From Eudorina sp. 2006-703-Eu-15 (lineage: Eukaryota > Chlorophyta > Chlorophyceae > Chlamydomonadales > Volvocaceae): a stretch of 64,000 bases of DNA. How positions within the stretch are numbered: position 1 is the stretch's first letter; every line of letters starts with the position of its first letter. The notes under the pieces were generated by a model that was not told the origin of the DNA, did not search any database, and saw nothing but the letters and a program-made list of their open reading frames with translations. The stretch spans positions 62,001 through 126,000 of the forward strand of contig BDSI01000171.1 of assembly GCA_003117195.1 (NCBI GenBank), written 5' to 3'. A program made the position numbers and the translations under genes. Below are positions 49,280 to 61,267 of the stretch, one piece after another.

Positions 49280-52200
49280 GAGAGGGAGGGCTCGCGGCTC
49301 AGTTATTTTTTACACACAGAGAGGGAGGGGGCGGGCGGGAGGAATGGCGGGGGGGGAGAGAAACATGCGCGGAGTGCGTCCCCAGGGACCCGAGGGGCGC
49401 CTTGAGGTGACGACCCGGGGGCCCCCCGCCCCTGGCCCTCACCCGCCCCCGGTGTCTCCAGTCCGCATCTGACGTCCTCCAGCACGCAGTCCACCAGCGC
49501 CACACCGCAGCTGTCGTGGTACTGGGCCAGGCCGGCCGCCAGACAGGACACCAGCGGGATGTTGGAGAAGCGACCCCGGACCACCTGCGGGGGGAGGGGG
49601 GCGAGGGGGGGAGGGGCAGGGCGGGGTGGTAGACGAGAGGGTGGGGCGGGGGAGGGGCGGTGCGTGGCGAGGGGGGCCAAGGGGAATGCAGGGAAGCCCG
49701 GGGCCGCGTCTCGATACACGAAGGGGATAAGGGTGGCGTCGCGGGGCCACGCAACGCCGTCCTCACCTTGAGCAGGCACTTGACGACGTACTTTTCGTAC
49801 TCCGCCCAGGGCAACTTGAGCAGCTTCCGCAGCACCAGCGGGATGGTGGGCTCCGTCAGCACCTCGAAGATCAGGTGGCGGATGTACTCGTGCACGGGGG
49901 GCCGCTTGCGCCTGGGGGAGGGGGAGGGGGGTAAGGGGGCAAGGGGGCAAAGGGCGTGGGGATTTCGGGGGCAAGGGAGGTGGTGGGTTGGGGGTGGGGG
50001 GAATGGGAAAGGGGCCGGGCCCACCTCCCGAGTCCCCTTTCTCAAGAAGGTACACGACGCACCCCGCCCGGCCTCCTCGGTCCTCTCCACCCGGGGCTCG
50101 TGTGCATCACGTCGCCTCCCTATCCGGTACACCCCATTTCCATGGACCAATTACTGTATATTCCCTTTGGAAAACGCGCTCCCACCCACTTGCGCAGCTG
50201 TTCCTTGCTGGGCGGCTTCACGGAGAAGTAGGCCGAGTCCACGAGGCCCGCGTGGCGGGGGTCCAGGTTGCGGGCGTTCTTCAGCCGCATCATCACCTGC
50301 AACCCGGGCGTGGAGGGGGGAAGGAAGAACGGCGGGTGAGGCCGGGGTTAAATTGAAACTGCCCAGACACCGAGAGGCCGGGGCGAGGCCGAGGTGTGGC
50401 CGGGGTGGCGCCAGCCACGGGTAAAGATCAGAGCGTAAGCGCCTTTACTCGACGCCAGGGCAAGCGGCCCATAACGTGATGACGACCCCGGGGGGTGGGG
50501 GTTTGGGGGGAAGGGGAACCGCCCTTTCTGCCCCGCCGGAACCCACACCCGCACCCCCCACCCTCCCACATCACCCACATCGGCCATACGGCCCCCTGCT
50601 CGACCCGCAAGCGCCCGCCCACTGCCGTCAATCCCGCACGTCGGGCCCCTCCCCTCCCACGAAAAGCGCCAGGCCACTTCATACGGCTTCCCGCTCGACC
50701 CGTCAACCCCTCTTGAATCACCACGCCACTTCCGCGCTTCAGCGCTGCGGACCGCGGCGCCATGGGTTACACGCGCGCCGTCTCAAGCCCCCCCAGCCAG
50801 TCTGACCCTTTCCGCTTCACGTCCATCTTAAAGCTGGCCCCCTCCCGTCCCCCGCCCCCCTCCCCCCTCCCGGCCACTGTCCGCCCCCCTCCCGCCCGCC
50901 CACCTCCATCATGTTCTCCATGCGGGTGCGGGTCTCATCTCGGCGGTACATGAAGCGCCCCGCGCCCTCCACCAGGGCACACGCCGTGTCGATGTTGTGG
51001 CCGGTGAAGTCGTCCAGGAGCTGGGGTCACCACCGGGGGAGGGGGGCGAAGGGGGGAGGGGGGGGTGGGTGGGTGATGCGGGCGAGGGGTGTATGGATGG
51101 GGAGCGGGGCGGGGTATGCGGGGCAGGGGACTGGGGCGGGGTCGGCCGTCGGATACCCCCGCACCAGCCACCCTCCCACATCACTCCGCCCACAACAATC
51201 CCCCCATGCCCCCGACCACCCACAGTCGGCACCTGCTTGAGCGCCGAGAAGAAGGACCCGGGAGGCAGCAGTCTGAACTTGGCGAGCTCGGCCAGGTAGC
51301 GGGCGGTGCGGAGGCGGGGCTCCAGGGAGGCGGCGGTCAGGGTGGGGTCCTTGCGGCGGAGCAGCTGCGTGTAGGAGGACTCAAGCAGGGAGATGACGCC
51401 TTTGGGGGAGGGCCGGGGGGGGGGGCCGGGGCGGCGGGGGAAGGGTGGCGGCGAGGAGGTAGGGAGAAGGGGGTTAAAAAGAAACAGCCCAGGGAAGGGG
51501 AACGGGGCCGGGGAAATTCAGAGTGCAAACGAGGAATAAAGAGCAAGGGCTGGAGATGAAAGAGGTCTCTGGGTTACTGGTGTTGCGGGTGGGGTAGCCT
51601 CTAACCTGGTGCCTGGGGCCAACCGGGGCGGTGGGGTTGATTGCTGGGGTGCTTTTTGCTGGGGTGCTTTTTGCTGGGGTGCTTTTTGCTGGGGTGCTTT
51701 TGCTGGGGTGTCACGGTGGTACGCATTGGCTCAGCCGCGTGATGTCTTCCGCGCCTTCCGCGCCTGCCGGCCAGACCACCGCCCTCTCTCCTACCAAGAT
51801 ATGTCCTCTCCAGCTCAAGCACACCCCCACCAACTCCGTCCCACCCCACACCAATACCTCACCGCACCCACTCGATCTGCTTCACTTCACTTCACGGCCC
51901 GCCCCCCGCCCCCCCCGCCCTACCCTGCGGCACGTCCGGAAAGACCTGCGCCAGCACCGCCACCACGCGCGCGCAGAACGGCACCAGCTGCAGCGAGGAG
52001 CGGGGCACATCCACCAGCGCCCGGACCAGCCGCCGCCGGTTGCCCTTGCCGTTGCAGTAGCAGAAGTTCACCGCCAGCTCGTCCGCGAGGTCCCGACTCA
52101 CGCACGAGGGCAGCCGCGACAGGATCAGGTCCAGCGCAACGCTGCCGTCGCCGCCCTCGCGGGCGGCCCCGCCGCCACCCGCGTCGTCCTCCGCGTCTGC

Positions 52201-55200
52201 CTCCGGTGCTGCGGCGGGGGCGGGCTCCGGGGCCGGGCTGCTGTCCGGCCCAGGCCCCGGTGCCGGTGTCGCTGCCGCGGGTGCGCTGTCGGCTGCGGCC
52301 GGAGGGGCAGCGCCGCCGTCCTGGGCCGAAGGCAGGCCGGGTTGAGTTGTGAGGGGTTACCGTGAAAGTGACAGGGGCGGGGTAGGGGTTTCGCGTTTCG
52401 GGAGGGGGGAATCGGTAGGCGAGGGGAGTGGCGAAAGGTCCATGGTCGAAAGGATTGCCTGGTCTTTAGGTCCAAGGGAAGGGGTCAAGGAGGGTCTTGT
52501 GCGAAAGAACGTCCTGTACGCCTCCCACCACATCCCGCCTACCCCGTCACCCCCTTTTGTCATTACAGATTCCCTCCTACGTCGAAGGCGCCTTCACAGC
52601 CCGCAGCTCAGTCCCTGTTTTCTAGGGCCCTGCCCCCAGACATCGATATACACCCCTACCCCTTTCTCTTTTCTTTTCATTATTTAACCCCTACCTGCGC
52701 AACCCCGGCCTCTGCAGCCGCTCCTGCCTCCGCCGCCTCCGCCGCCGCCTCGCCTCCGCCCCCCTCCTCCACCCGGTCCTTGTCGCCCGCCGCCCCCTGC
52801 TGCTGCTGCTGCTGTTGCTGCTGCTCCACGTCCGTCTTGGCCCCCCGGGGGTCCTTAGAGTCTCCGAACAGCAGCACCGAGGGCACCAGCACGCGGAGGT
52901 CGGGCAGGGACTCGTAGAAGGCCCGGGTCTCCGGGTCCTCGAACACCAGCTCCAGGGAGCCCTCACCGCCGCCGCCAGCCGCCGCGGAGGGGTCCTTGGA
53001 GGCCTGGGCGCAGGGGGGGAGGGAGGGATGGGGGCATAGGACATTGGCAGACGTTTGGGAGCTGCGTTGCTGCTGCCAGAGCGACGGGTCAAAAAGAGGG
53101 GGAATTCGGGCGAGAAGGGGGATGCACGTGGGCAAATAGCGGAGAAGGTGTGTTTGCGATAGGGGTAGGGACAAGGGGAGGTGCGCGGGGACGCGTCCAC
53201 AGCCATCGCCGCCACTGTCCCTGCTGCACTCCCCAGCTCGCCCTGATGCATGTGTGATAGGTCCTCTCCGGCCTGGTCCTCTGCCCCCGCCTCTGGCCCC
53301 GCCTCTGCCCCCCCTTCTCCAGGGACGCACCCCGCTTGCTCCGCCTCGCTGCACCCGCGCCCCGCAACCCTCACGCGCCCTCACCCCCCTGCCGCCGGGG
53401 TAGGCGTGTCTGGGCCTTCTCAGCCTGAACACCCATCCTCCTCACCATCACCCTTCCGCCTCACCCTGTCCGGCCCCACAATCCCCCGGCCCCTCACCCC
53501 CGCCTCCGCGCTGTCCCCCGCGCCCAGGCGCGTGAATGCATCTTCCGCCAGTTCCGGCAGCTCCCGACATAAGGCCTCGGCCAACGCCGCCACCGCGCGA
53601 TGGAGCGCCTCGTACGCCTGCACGACAAAACAAACATCTCGTCATTCCCAAAGCACGGACACCCGCTTTCAAGCCCTCGCGAGACGCGACTGCCCCCAAG
53701 GAGTACAGCCGGACCCAACAGGACTGCGCCTGACCACCGGGTGACCGTTGGGCGAACGCCGTTGGACATGGGCTCCGACACGGGGCAGGACCCCGCTGGC
53801 CCTCCTACTGGGACCGTGGCCCCCCCCCTCCCAGCAGCCCCCGGCCCTCCCGCCCTTGGCCCTGGCCCCGCCCTTGGCCCTGTCCCGCCCTTGGCCCTGG
53901 CCCCGCCTGGCCCCACCTTGCGCCGCCGCTCGTACTCGGTCGCCGCCTCCGCGGGCAGGTCCCCGCGCGTGTTGACCAGCGCCGCGTTCTCCGCCTCCAG
54001 CTCCCTCAGCTGCCGGTGGTCCTCCCCCAGGGCCGTCAGGGCGGTGTCCAGGGCGCGGTCCAGCACCTTGGTCAGGAAGGCGGCCTCCGCGTCGGGCAGC
54101 ACGAACCTGACCCGGGGCACGCGCGCGGGGAGCCGGGGTTGGGCAACGTGCTTCCACGTTATCATGGTGACGTGGCGGGCAGGTGGTTGATTGCAGGCAA
54201 GGAAACCGGATTCGTGCATGTGTGTGTGTATGGTGCGCACCCGTGGGGCTTCCCCTGGGGTCTCCCCGGGGAGTAGGGGTCGGAGCGGGCGGGGCTGCCG
54301 CCGTTGGATCCCTTTGGTGTGGTACCCGAGGTAGAAGCCCACCCCAACCCCACCAGCCCCATCCCACCCCACCGGCAGCCGGCTTCACTTGAACGGCCAT
54401 CCCGCCGCTGCCCTGCAGCTCTCGCGGCACACCACACATTCCTCACAACCATCCCCCGCTGCCAGCCCCAACCCCACCCGCACCACTCGGGCCCTCTCTT
54501 CATGCCTACCCACGACTTGCCATTACCCACTTCACGCCCCACCCCAAGCGGCCCGCTCCCCCCCCTCGGCTGTCCAGCTCCCGCCCAAACCCAATGCGCG
54601 ATTCCCTATCACCACCGACGGACCCCCTTCCCCGCCCCGCCCCACCGGCTGTCCAGCTCCCGCTGCAGCTCCTGCTGCTCCGCCCGCAGGTCCGCCAGCG
54701 CCGCCGCCACATCCTCGGGCAGCCCGCCCGACTCAGCCTGCATGCCAGTGGAGCGGGCCCCCCCACAGACACAGCCGCAGAAGCCACCGCCACAGCGCGT
54801 CAAGGGAACTGGAAAGTGGATCCCGACCCGCGGGTCAGCCATCGGCGCGGTTTGCCCGCAGTCGGACTTCAGGGCCTGCCTCCCTACCCCCCCAGGGGTC
54901 CTCCAGCCCCAGCGCATCTAAGCCCACAGTGCACAGTCCCCATCACAAGGGCATCGATGGGCCCCTGCCCCTGACAACGTGTACGGGAGGGCCTGGCCCC
55001 ACCGGGCACGGCAGCTCCCTGGCCCCGTGCACCCCTTCCCCCGCTCCCCCTCTTCCACCTCTTACCCGCCTCCACAAGTTCCAGACGGCAAGCCTTCAGT
55101 CCCCCTCTTCAACACACACTCGTCACCCCCGCCCGTGTCTCTCGGTTTATTTTAACACTCGTCACCCCCGCCCGTGTCTCTCGGTTTATTTTAACACTCG

Positions 55201-57395
55201 TCACCCCCGCCCGTGTCTCTCGGTTTATTTTAACACTCGTTCACCCCCGCCCGTGTCTCTCGGTTTATTTTAACACTCGTTACCCCCGCCCGTGTCTCTC
55301 GGTTTATTTTAACACTCGTCACCCCCGCCCGTGTCTCTCGGTTTATTTTAACACTCGTTACCCCCGCCCGTGTCTCTCGGTTTATTTTAACACTCGTTAC
55401 CCCCGCCCGTGTCTCTCGGTTTATTTTAACACTCGTTACCCCCGCCCGTGTCTCTCGGTTTATTTTAACACTCGTTACCCCCGCCCGTGTCTCTCGGTTT
55501 ATTTTAACACTCGTCACCCCCGCCCGTGTCTCTCGGTTTATTTTAACACTCGTTACCCCCGCCCGTGTCTCTCGGTTTATTTTAACACTCGTTACCCCCG
55601 CCCGTGTCTCTCGGTTTATTTTAACACTCGTTACCCCCGCCCGTGTCTCTCGGTTTATTTTAACACTCGTTACCCCCGCCTTCCTCCGTCCCGCCCCGCC
55701 CCGCCCCCGCCCCTGCCCCGCCCGGCCCCGGTCTCCCCGGCCACCTGCTCCAGCAGCTGCTTGGGCACCGCCGCCGACGCCGCCAGCAGCGCCGCGGAGG
55801 GCAGCCCCAGCAGCAGCTCCCGAGCGGAACGGGCAAACCCCGCCATCAGGGTCAGGCTGGTCACGGCCGTGTCCCGGTCGTTGCGGTAGTCGGGAAGCGC
55901 CTGGCGGGGAGCAGCACGCCCGCATACCAACACACGTTAAGCGCGGGCCGGGTGGGCCTCTTCTCAAGACACATTAAGGGCGGGGCACACTTATCTTCTA
56001 CACATATTGGGGCCGGGGCCCGAACATTTAGTCCGACATGGGGACGGGGGGACCTCGGCCGCAACGGCCGCAGACCAGCAGCTCGCCCATCCGCATCTGA
56101 CGAGGCACGCATGCACCCCGTCTTCACTGATCAGCGCGCGCCGCTCCTCCGCTCCGCTCCTTCCGAACACTGCTCTGGCGGCCAGCGCCGTCTCTCCTCG
56201 CCGGCTGACCTTGTGTTTAGCGAGCAGCCCACCCAAGCCATGTGTAAGCCCGCCGCCCCGCTCGCACGCCCTACCAGGTCTTTAAGAATGGACATCAGCG
56301 GCCCCGCGCCGCTGTACACGCCCGCCGCCAGCAGCTCCCCAAGCAGCCGCAGAGCCGCCCGCCGCCGCTTGGCGCTGTCGCGCTCCGCTGCCGCGCCGCC
56401 GCCGCCGCCGCCACCGCCCCCATCGGCCCCCGTGCCACCAGCACCGGGCTTTGGGAACGCCTGCGGGGGTTGGGTGGGGTGGAGCGGGCCGGGCCGGGGT
56501 GTGGGCCGCTCGCGGGTTGTAAGCATGCCCCCCTAGCGCATGTGGAGCCTTCAGGCCGCATGCACCCGGGCATGGGACCGGGCATGGGACCGGCCATGCA
56601 CCCGGGCATGGGACCGGCCCAAGCAGCCGCAGCGCCGCCCGCCGCCGCTTGGCACTTCACGCTCCGCTGCTGACCGATGACCCACCTTGGACAGCGCGGC
56701 GGCGATTTGGCCGCCGAAGTCTGAGTACCGCTGATGCAGCAGGCTGCATACCGCCACCGCGGCGGGGACATCGGCGTTGCGGAGTGGCGCCTCGGCTATA
56801 GCGGCCACAGCCTCGCTCACGTACTGACGGGGGTGGGTGGACGGAGGGAGGAGAACCGACGTGGGTATGAAGGGAGGGTTTGCGGCGTTGGGGGGGGGGG
56901 GTTGCGGCGGTGGCTCAGCTGCCTGGCCGGGCTGCTTGACTGCATCAAAGGCGGAGGCGACCTTCCTTGCCTGGTCTTGCGCGCCACCCCGCCCCCGACC
57001 TGGCCAGAGCATACCTTGCTTTGGTTGGTCTTGCGAATGTCATCCAAAATTGCCTGCTTATTGTCGTCATTCAGCTGGCGAAGCTTCTTTGTCAGCGTGG
57101 AATTTCGTTTAATGCTGCTGTCCAGCTGCTTTAGGTCGTCCTCGCCTGGTGATGGGCTATAACTCTTCAACAAATGAAATTTTGGTCAGCATTAACAATG
57201 TTTAACAGCTTACTTGGGCGTGTGGCGTTCAAGTTGCTCTCCCGCAGTAAGCGTTGGGCCTCAAGCGCCTTCCGAGTCGCTGCCAATTGCGCTGTTACAT
57301 CCTGTGCCAGGGCGCAGAATTGCTTCCCATTACCACGCAGCGAGACTGTGCTTTGAATGATAGAATGTTCACACCTTGAGGGCTTGCGAGTCCAT
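44737..57395 (-). CDS. UPF2: UPF2, nonsense-mediated mRNA decay scaffold
   Basis: Cytoplasmic three-MIF4G scaffold that links UPF3 to UPF1 in NMD. 25 exons, 5' to 3' on the minus strand: 57395-57375, 57301-57214, 57145-57015, 56823-56686, 56460-56275, 55900-55745, 54737-54646, 54106-53917, 53617-53498, 53003-52695, 52320-51924, 51399-51233, 51020-50904, 50296-50190, 49911-49767, 49584-49443, 49205-49030, 48623-48537, 48047-47994, 47530-47374, 46976-46856, 46505-46412, 46119-45967, 45467-45367, 45022-44737. Every junction keeps frame; about 1,244 residues, normal for UPF2. Landmarks: LDSSIKRNSTLTKKLRQL and SLLHQRYSDFG (MIF4G-1), TRAFYESLPDLRVLVP, LLDDFTGHNIDTACALVE (MIF4G-2), RLLGELYNYM, RLDPPDDFFRVRL, CALLDACGQYF (MIF4G-3), acidic DELDEDFEREWQALM, then the UPF1-binding tail LRMLVKRGGK. 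Oddities are a run of nine Gln with Ala/Glu-rich sequence near residues 430-470, and a Gly-rich RGG-like C-terminus. The start is a 7-codon first exon (MDSQALK), inferred from frame and splice sites and less certain than the rest. Confidence 0.96.
46583..46626 (+). repeat. (CAG)n run in a UPF2 intron
   Basis: About 13 CAG triplets (CTG on the UPF2 sense strand) in the intron between exons ending 46856 and starting 46505. Confidence 0.9.
48852..48912 (+). repeat. (CACAC)-type pentanucleotide microsatellite
   Basis: A five-base unit CCACA repeated about twelve times in the UPF2 intron between exons ending 49030 and starting 48623. Confidence 0.9.
49212..49278 (+). repeat. (CA)n microsatellite next to a UPF2 acceptor
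   Basis: About 33 CA dinucleotides with one CG interruption. The run begins within ten bases upstream (sense) of the acceptor of the exon starting at 49205. Confidence 0.9.
51645..51714 (+). repeat. 15-bp tandem repeat in a UPF2 intron
   Basis: Four copies of GCTGGGGTGCTTTTT, the last slightly shorter, in the intron between exons ending 51924 and starting 51399. Confidence 0.85.
55114..55678 (+). repeat. 39-bp minisatellite in a UPF2 intron
   Basis: Fourteen near-identical copies of a 39-base unit containing CCCGTGTCTCTCGGTTTATT and then TTAACACTCGTTA, in the intron between exons ending 55745 and starting 54737. One unit carries an extra base. Because 39 is a multiple of three, a minus-strand frame stays open through eleven copies, giving a fake 13-residue repeat protein (GVTSVKINRETRA). 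Confidence 0.95.
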
Positions 57396-58179
57396 TTACG
57401 CAAACGGGTGCAAGCTCTCTATTCCGGGCGCACTCTGGACATCATTAAGATGAAACAGTCTTGGAAATCAGCAACGCAAAGACCGCCGAGGTAAACTACT
57501 GTCCGGAGATCAGTTGCACTGTGAGTACGCTTCCATCAGGACATCATGTACACATCATACTTCAAAAGTCACAATCAGGCAAGACAGTATAAAGTGCAGT
57601 ACAATCAGCCCGGAAGCTTTACTAAGACCAACCAAGGTAACTAACCGGAAAAACGACCACGTTGAATCCGGAACATCCGAGTCTCTGACGTGAATACCGA
57701 CGCCTTGCTCTAAAGTCCAACACAACAAACACGTCCAAGAATGCGCACGCACGATGAATTCACTCGTCAAAACTACCGAAATTGTACGACCCGTATCGCT
57801 CGCTTGTTGATATGTAGGCGGGGGTACTCGGGGGTTGGGAACATCTCCGAACGATACGGGGAAGACGCTACTGGTCGTAAGCTATGTACACCGTCACCTC
57901 TAGACGTGTCTTGGCTTTTCACGGCCCCTGTAAACAGGGCACCTCATGAAAGGGGTGTATGAACAACTTCCGCAGTCATCGTCATCGCCAACCTGGACGT
58001 CGGTAACCCAATCTGCACCAGGCCTAGGCCTACCACAACGACGTCAAGTACGGTACACTTCAGTGTCATCGATAACACACGCTCACGTTCTTCGGCGAAA
58101 GATGCTGTACACCGGGTAAGCTGTAAGAAGCTATCTATCAGGCCGGGAGGGCCCGCGACCGCGCTTCGTGAGGCGCAGC
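57396..58179. other. MCU 3' UTR and UPF2 promoter region
   Basis: About 780 bases, lower in GC, between the stop of MCU and the inferred start of UPF2, which lie in tandem on the minus strand. No coding frame or clear poly(A) signal was identified. Confidence 0.45.
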
Positions 58180-59804
58180 TCAGGATGCGCGCTGGTCCTC
58201 CAGTTTTTGGAGGAACCGGAGTCGCTTCTGGTACCGCTCCTGTGCCTGCGAAGCATCCAACAGAACAAGCTGAGCCCATCGGATAGAAAGATACCCGCGA
58301 CGCCGGCGTCTGCCCATGAAACACGGGCAGCATAATTGAGGCACACCTTACCGTGTACCTCCACACAGCAAGGACTGCATGTTGGTCCCGAAGAACTTCC
58401 CCACCCACGACCCACCTTGACCAGGGCCTCGTAGCGCTCCTCGTCATGCGCAGTCGCCTTCTCCCCCTGCACGCGATGCGACAGGCGTGCGCACCGGTCT
58501 GCTGGTGGCCCCCGGGCGATCAAGAACGCACTCCCACGCGCTCCCCAATCGTGCAGTGCAACGAGCGCAATCCCAATCACACGACCCAGATCGGAAGCCG
58601 CGGCATGCGACAGATGATCGCCGTCGAACCCTAATCCCCTCCAAACGGTACCCCAGGGCGCCACCCTGCTGCCGTGTACCTTGATGCGCGTCTTGTACCA
58701 CTCCTTCACCGGGTTGAGGTCGAAGGGGTGGCCCCGCGTGTAAATGAAGAACGAGTAGCCCAGCAGCGTGTAGAAGAGGGAGATCATGTAGCCCACCGGC
58801 TCCATCACGTCCCAGGACAGCTCGTAGTACGTCAGGCGCAGGAACGCCGCCAACTGTATGGCGACGGCGAAGCAGCCCCAGTACAGCAGCCGCCATGCGC
58901 GCCGCTCAGCTTCGCGGTGGATCTCCTCGTACGGCTTCAGCAGGCCATTGATCTGCTCCAGCTTCGCCTTGAGGTCTGCGGCCCTGGGGAAGTCCTGCGC
59001 GTTCGCGAAGCCACGGTCGGGTTTGCAGCTTCTGGCCTGGTCCGAAGTGCGCGTCTGTGCATGAACCGGCTGGGCGGTAGGTGCCGTTCAACTGTACGGG
59101 CTTAGCACCTAGGCACGGGCCGTCACGTACCGGCAAGCGGTACTCAACGAGGTCCGCCGGATTGAGGAAGACCCGCTTGTTGTGCAGGACCACGACGCCA
59201 GCGCGCTGCATCGCGAGGATCAAATCCTCGGCCTCCTTGGCATCCCGCGCTGCCCTCCTGCGACCCCGTTGGCAGTTGAGACGGTGCGGCTAAGTAAAGG
59301 CTGGAGCCCATGCGTATCCTCCAAGGGTCAGGTTGACAGCTGGCATCCAGCTGTGGCCAGGACCTGCACGGCTATCCCCTGTGCTACCCCGTACCTGTCT
59401 TGAATTAGCTGAAGCAGCCTGTCCTTGGATATGCTGTCATGGAGTTCGGATTCGTGCTTCAAGTCATGCTGCACCTGTACGACGCCCGCAATCTAAGGGC
59501 GGAGAGACGAAGAGTCGGAAGGAGGAAGAACGTACTGCTTGGAAAGCTGGCAAGTGGGACGGCCGTGCGCAGCTTGAAAAAGAAGAAAGCTGTTTGGTCC
59601 CACCTTCCGTAGTTTGTCCCTGAGGACATCATCCGTGTCGCCCTGTTCCTCTTCAGTTGAATTTGACAGCAAGGTCCTAAACAGAAGCCGTGGGTGACCT
59701 GACCCCCCATGGAATGTACTACTAGAGTATTCACTGAGCGGGACGGACGTCGACGAGAAGGTCGTCCGGAGAGCTAGAGAGAGTAACCGAGCGGACTTGC
59801 GCAT
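58180..59804 (-). CDS. MCU: mitochondrial calcium uniporter pore subunit
   Basis: Pore-forming calcium channel of the inner mitochondrial membrane. Six exons on the minus strand: 59804-59604, 59492-59395, 59254-59131, 59036-58680, 58466-58416, 58245-58180; 298 residues, all junctions in frame. The N-terminus (MRKSARLLSLALRTTF) is a basic, Ser/Leu-rich mitochondrial presequence. A matrix domain follows, including GVVVLHNKRVFLNPADLVEY. TM1 is LLYWGCFAVAIQLAAFL (about 191-208), then the selectivity motif WDVMEP (216-221, calcium-binding Asp217 and Glu220), then TM2 YMISLFYTLLGYSFFIY. The C-terminus is a short coiled coil ending RFLQKLEDQRAS. The Val in place of the animal Ile in the DIME motif is the plant-type form. 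The exon 3 acceptor (GCAGGAG before 59254) is the only frame-keeping choice but is not a strong site. Confidence 0.95.
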
Positions 59805-60018
59805 TTCACTAAGTTGCAGTTCCTAAGGTCAGCGCACTGTCCGACACCAATCAGCTCACGCTAATGCCCCATGCTACCTCAGCTCTGTGAAGGGATCAAG
59901 CGGCAAGGGGTCAAGCGCCTTGGGAAGAACCGCGCCGTACACTTTGTATAGAAGTACTATTTTGAGCCAGCGGTTTGCTGGTATTTGCCATATTTTTACA
60001 TCAAACACATTGCTGCGT
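59805..60018. promoter_or_regulatory. shared divergent promoter region, MCU / RRM protein
   Basis: Only 214 bases separate the start codons of MCU (minus) and the RNA-binding protein (plus), so the two genes must share or overlap promoter and 5' UTR sequence. No TATA box or known motif is clear. Confidence 0.6.
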
Positions 60019-61267
60019 ATGGATAGGGGTGATACAAGGATGACGGACGACGTCGACGGCAAGGCTCAGGACAACCCCCACAAGGTGTTTGTGGGTGGCA
60101 TTTCCTACAGGATGGACGAGGCTGGCCTCCGTGAATGTAAGCGTTCAGCAACGTTCTGTGTTCCGCGTGAGCTCAGCGCCCTACAAACGCTGACCGGCTC
60201 CTTTCTGCTTCTCGGCAGTGTTTGAAAAATACAACCCTGACACGGTTGTCATTCAGCTGGATAAAATGACTCAGAAGCCTCGTGGCTTCGGCTTTGTAAC
60301 CTTCAAGGACCGCGAAAGCATGCTGGACGCTATCCGCGACCTGCACAACAAGGACGTTGACGGCAGGCCGATCTCGGTCAAGGAGGCCATTCCACAAGAT
60401 CAGATCAAGCCAGGAACTCCAGCATCCGCTCTTGGCCGTGGTGGTGGGGGCAGGGACGGCGGCGGCCGATATGATCGGGGTTACGACCGCAGGTATGATA
60501 GTCGCGGCGGGTATGACCGCTACGGTGGAGGTTACGACCGTGGTGGCTACGATCGCTATGGTGGCGGTGGAAGCGGCTACGGTGACCCACGCCAGTACGA
60601 CTACGGCCGTGGGGGTTATGGCGACCGTGGAGGCTACGGTGGCTATGGCGGGTAAGGGAAACCTTGTTTATGCAAACCCCTTCCCGGTGATTGTCCCTGA
60701 TGATGTTGCGTTGCTTTCCCAACCGTGGGGCTCTGCTTTCTATCATGTCATACCTGATTGAATACGCGGCCATACGCTGTGTCTCTGTGGGCTGCATCCT
60801 TCCTGAGCTGGTTCCGCGGCTTGCGTCCAACTGCTGCTGTCTGTGCCTTCGACATGCCGTTTGCTTGGCATCCAGCTGCATCCTTGCAAGCCGCACGTCT
60901 CACGTTTTTTGCTGTCGCGTCCTTGTTGGTTGCCCCGTGCCCTGTCCCACGTAGGGGTGGCTACGAGCGCGACCCGTATTACCGGGACCCGTACGCACGG
61001 GATCCGTACTCGGCTCCCCAATACGGCGGTGGTGGTGGTGGAGGCGGTGGTAGTGGCTACGGCGACCATCGGTATGACAGCCGGGGCTATGGCACGTACG
61101 AGAGCCGGGGGGCGGCCTATCCAGGCGACTACCCACCCGGCGAGGACCGGTACCGCGGCGGCGGTGGCGGCGGCGCCGGTGGCCCTGACCGCGGCCGTTA
61201 CCCAACGGGACCCGCCCGGGCGGCGCCGTACGGCAGGCCGGACGATCGCCGCGATGTGCGCAGGTAG
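60019..61267 (+). CDS. glycine-rich RNA-binding protein with one RRM
   Basis: Single-RRM, hnRNP-like RNA-binding protein. Exons: 60019-60136, 60219-60651, 60955-61267; 287 residues from the first ATG, or 280 if the ATG at 60040 is used. The second has better context (A at -3) and gives a natural MTDDVDGKAQDNPHKVF start. RNP2 is KVFVGGIS and RNP1 is RGFGFVTF (residues 15-22 and 54-61 counted from 60040), then DLHNKDVDGRPISVKEA completes the RRM. The rest is Gly/Tyr/Arg/Asp low complexity (RYDRGYDRRYDSRGGYDRY, YERDPYYRDPYARDPY), typical of RNA-binding, phase-separating tails. The intron at 60652-60954 begins GTAAGG right where the frame reads GGG TAA, so keeping the intron would end the protein early. 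Confidence 0.93.

Noticed and set aside
55114..55678. CRISPR-like array of regular repeats
   Set aside because: The units are directly head-to-tail without spacers, inside an intron of a eukaryotic gene. It is a minisatellite.
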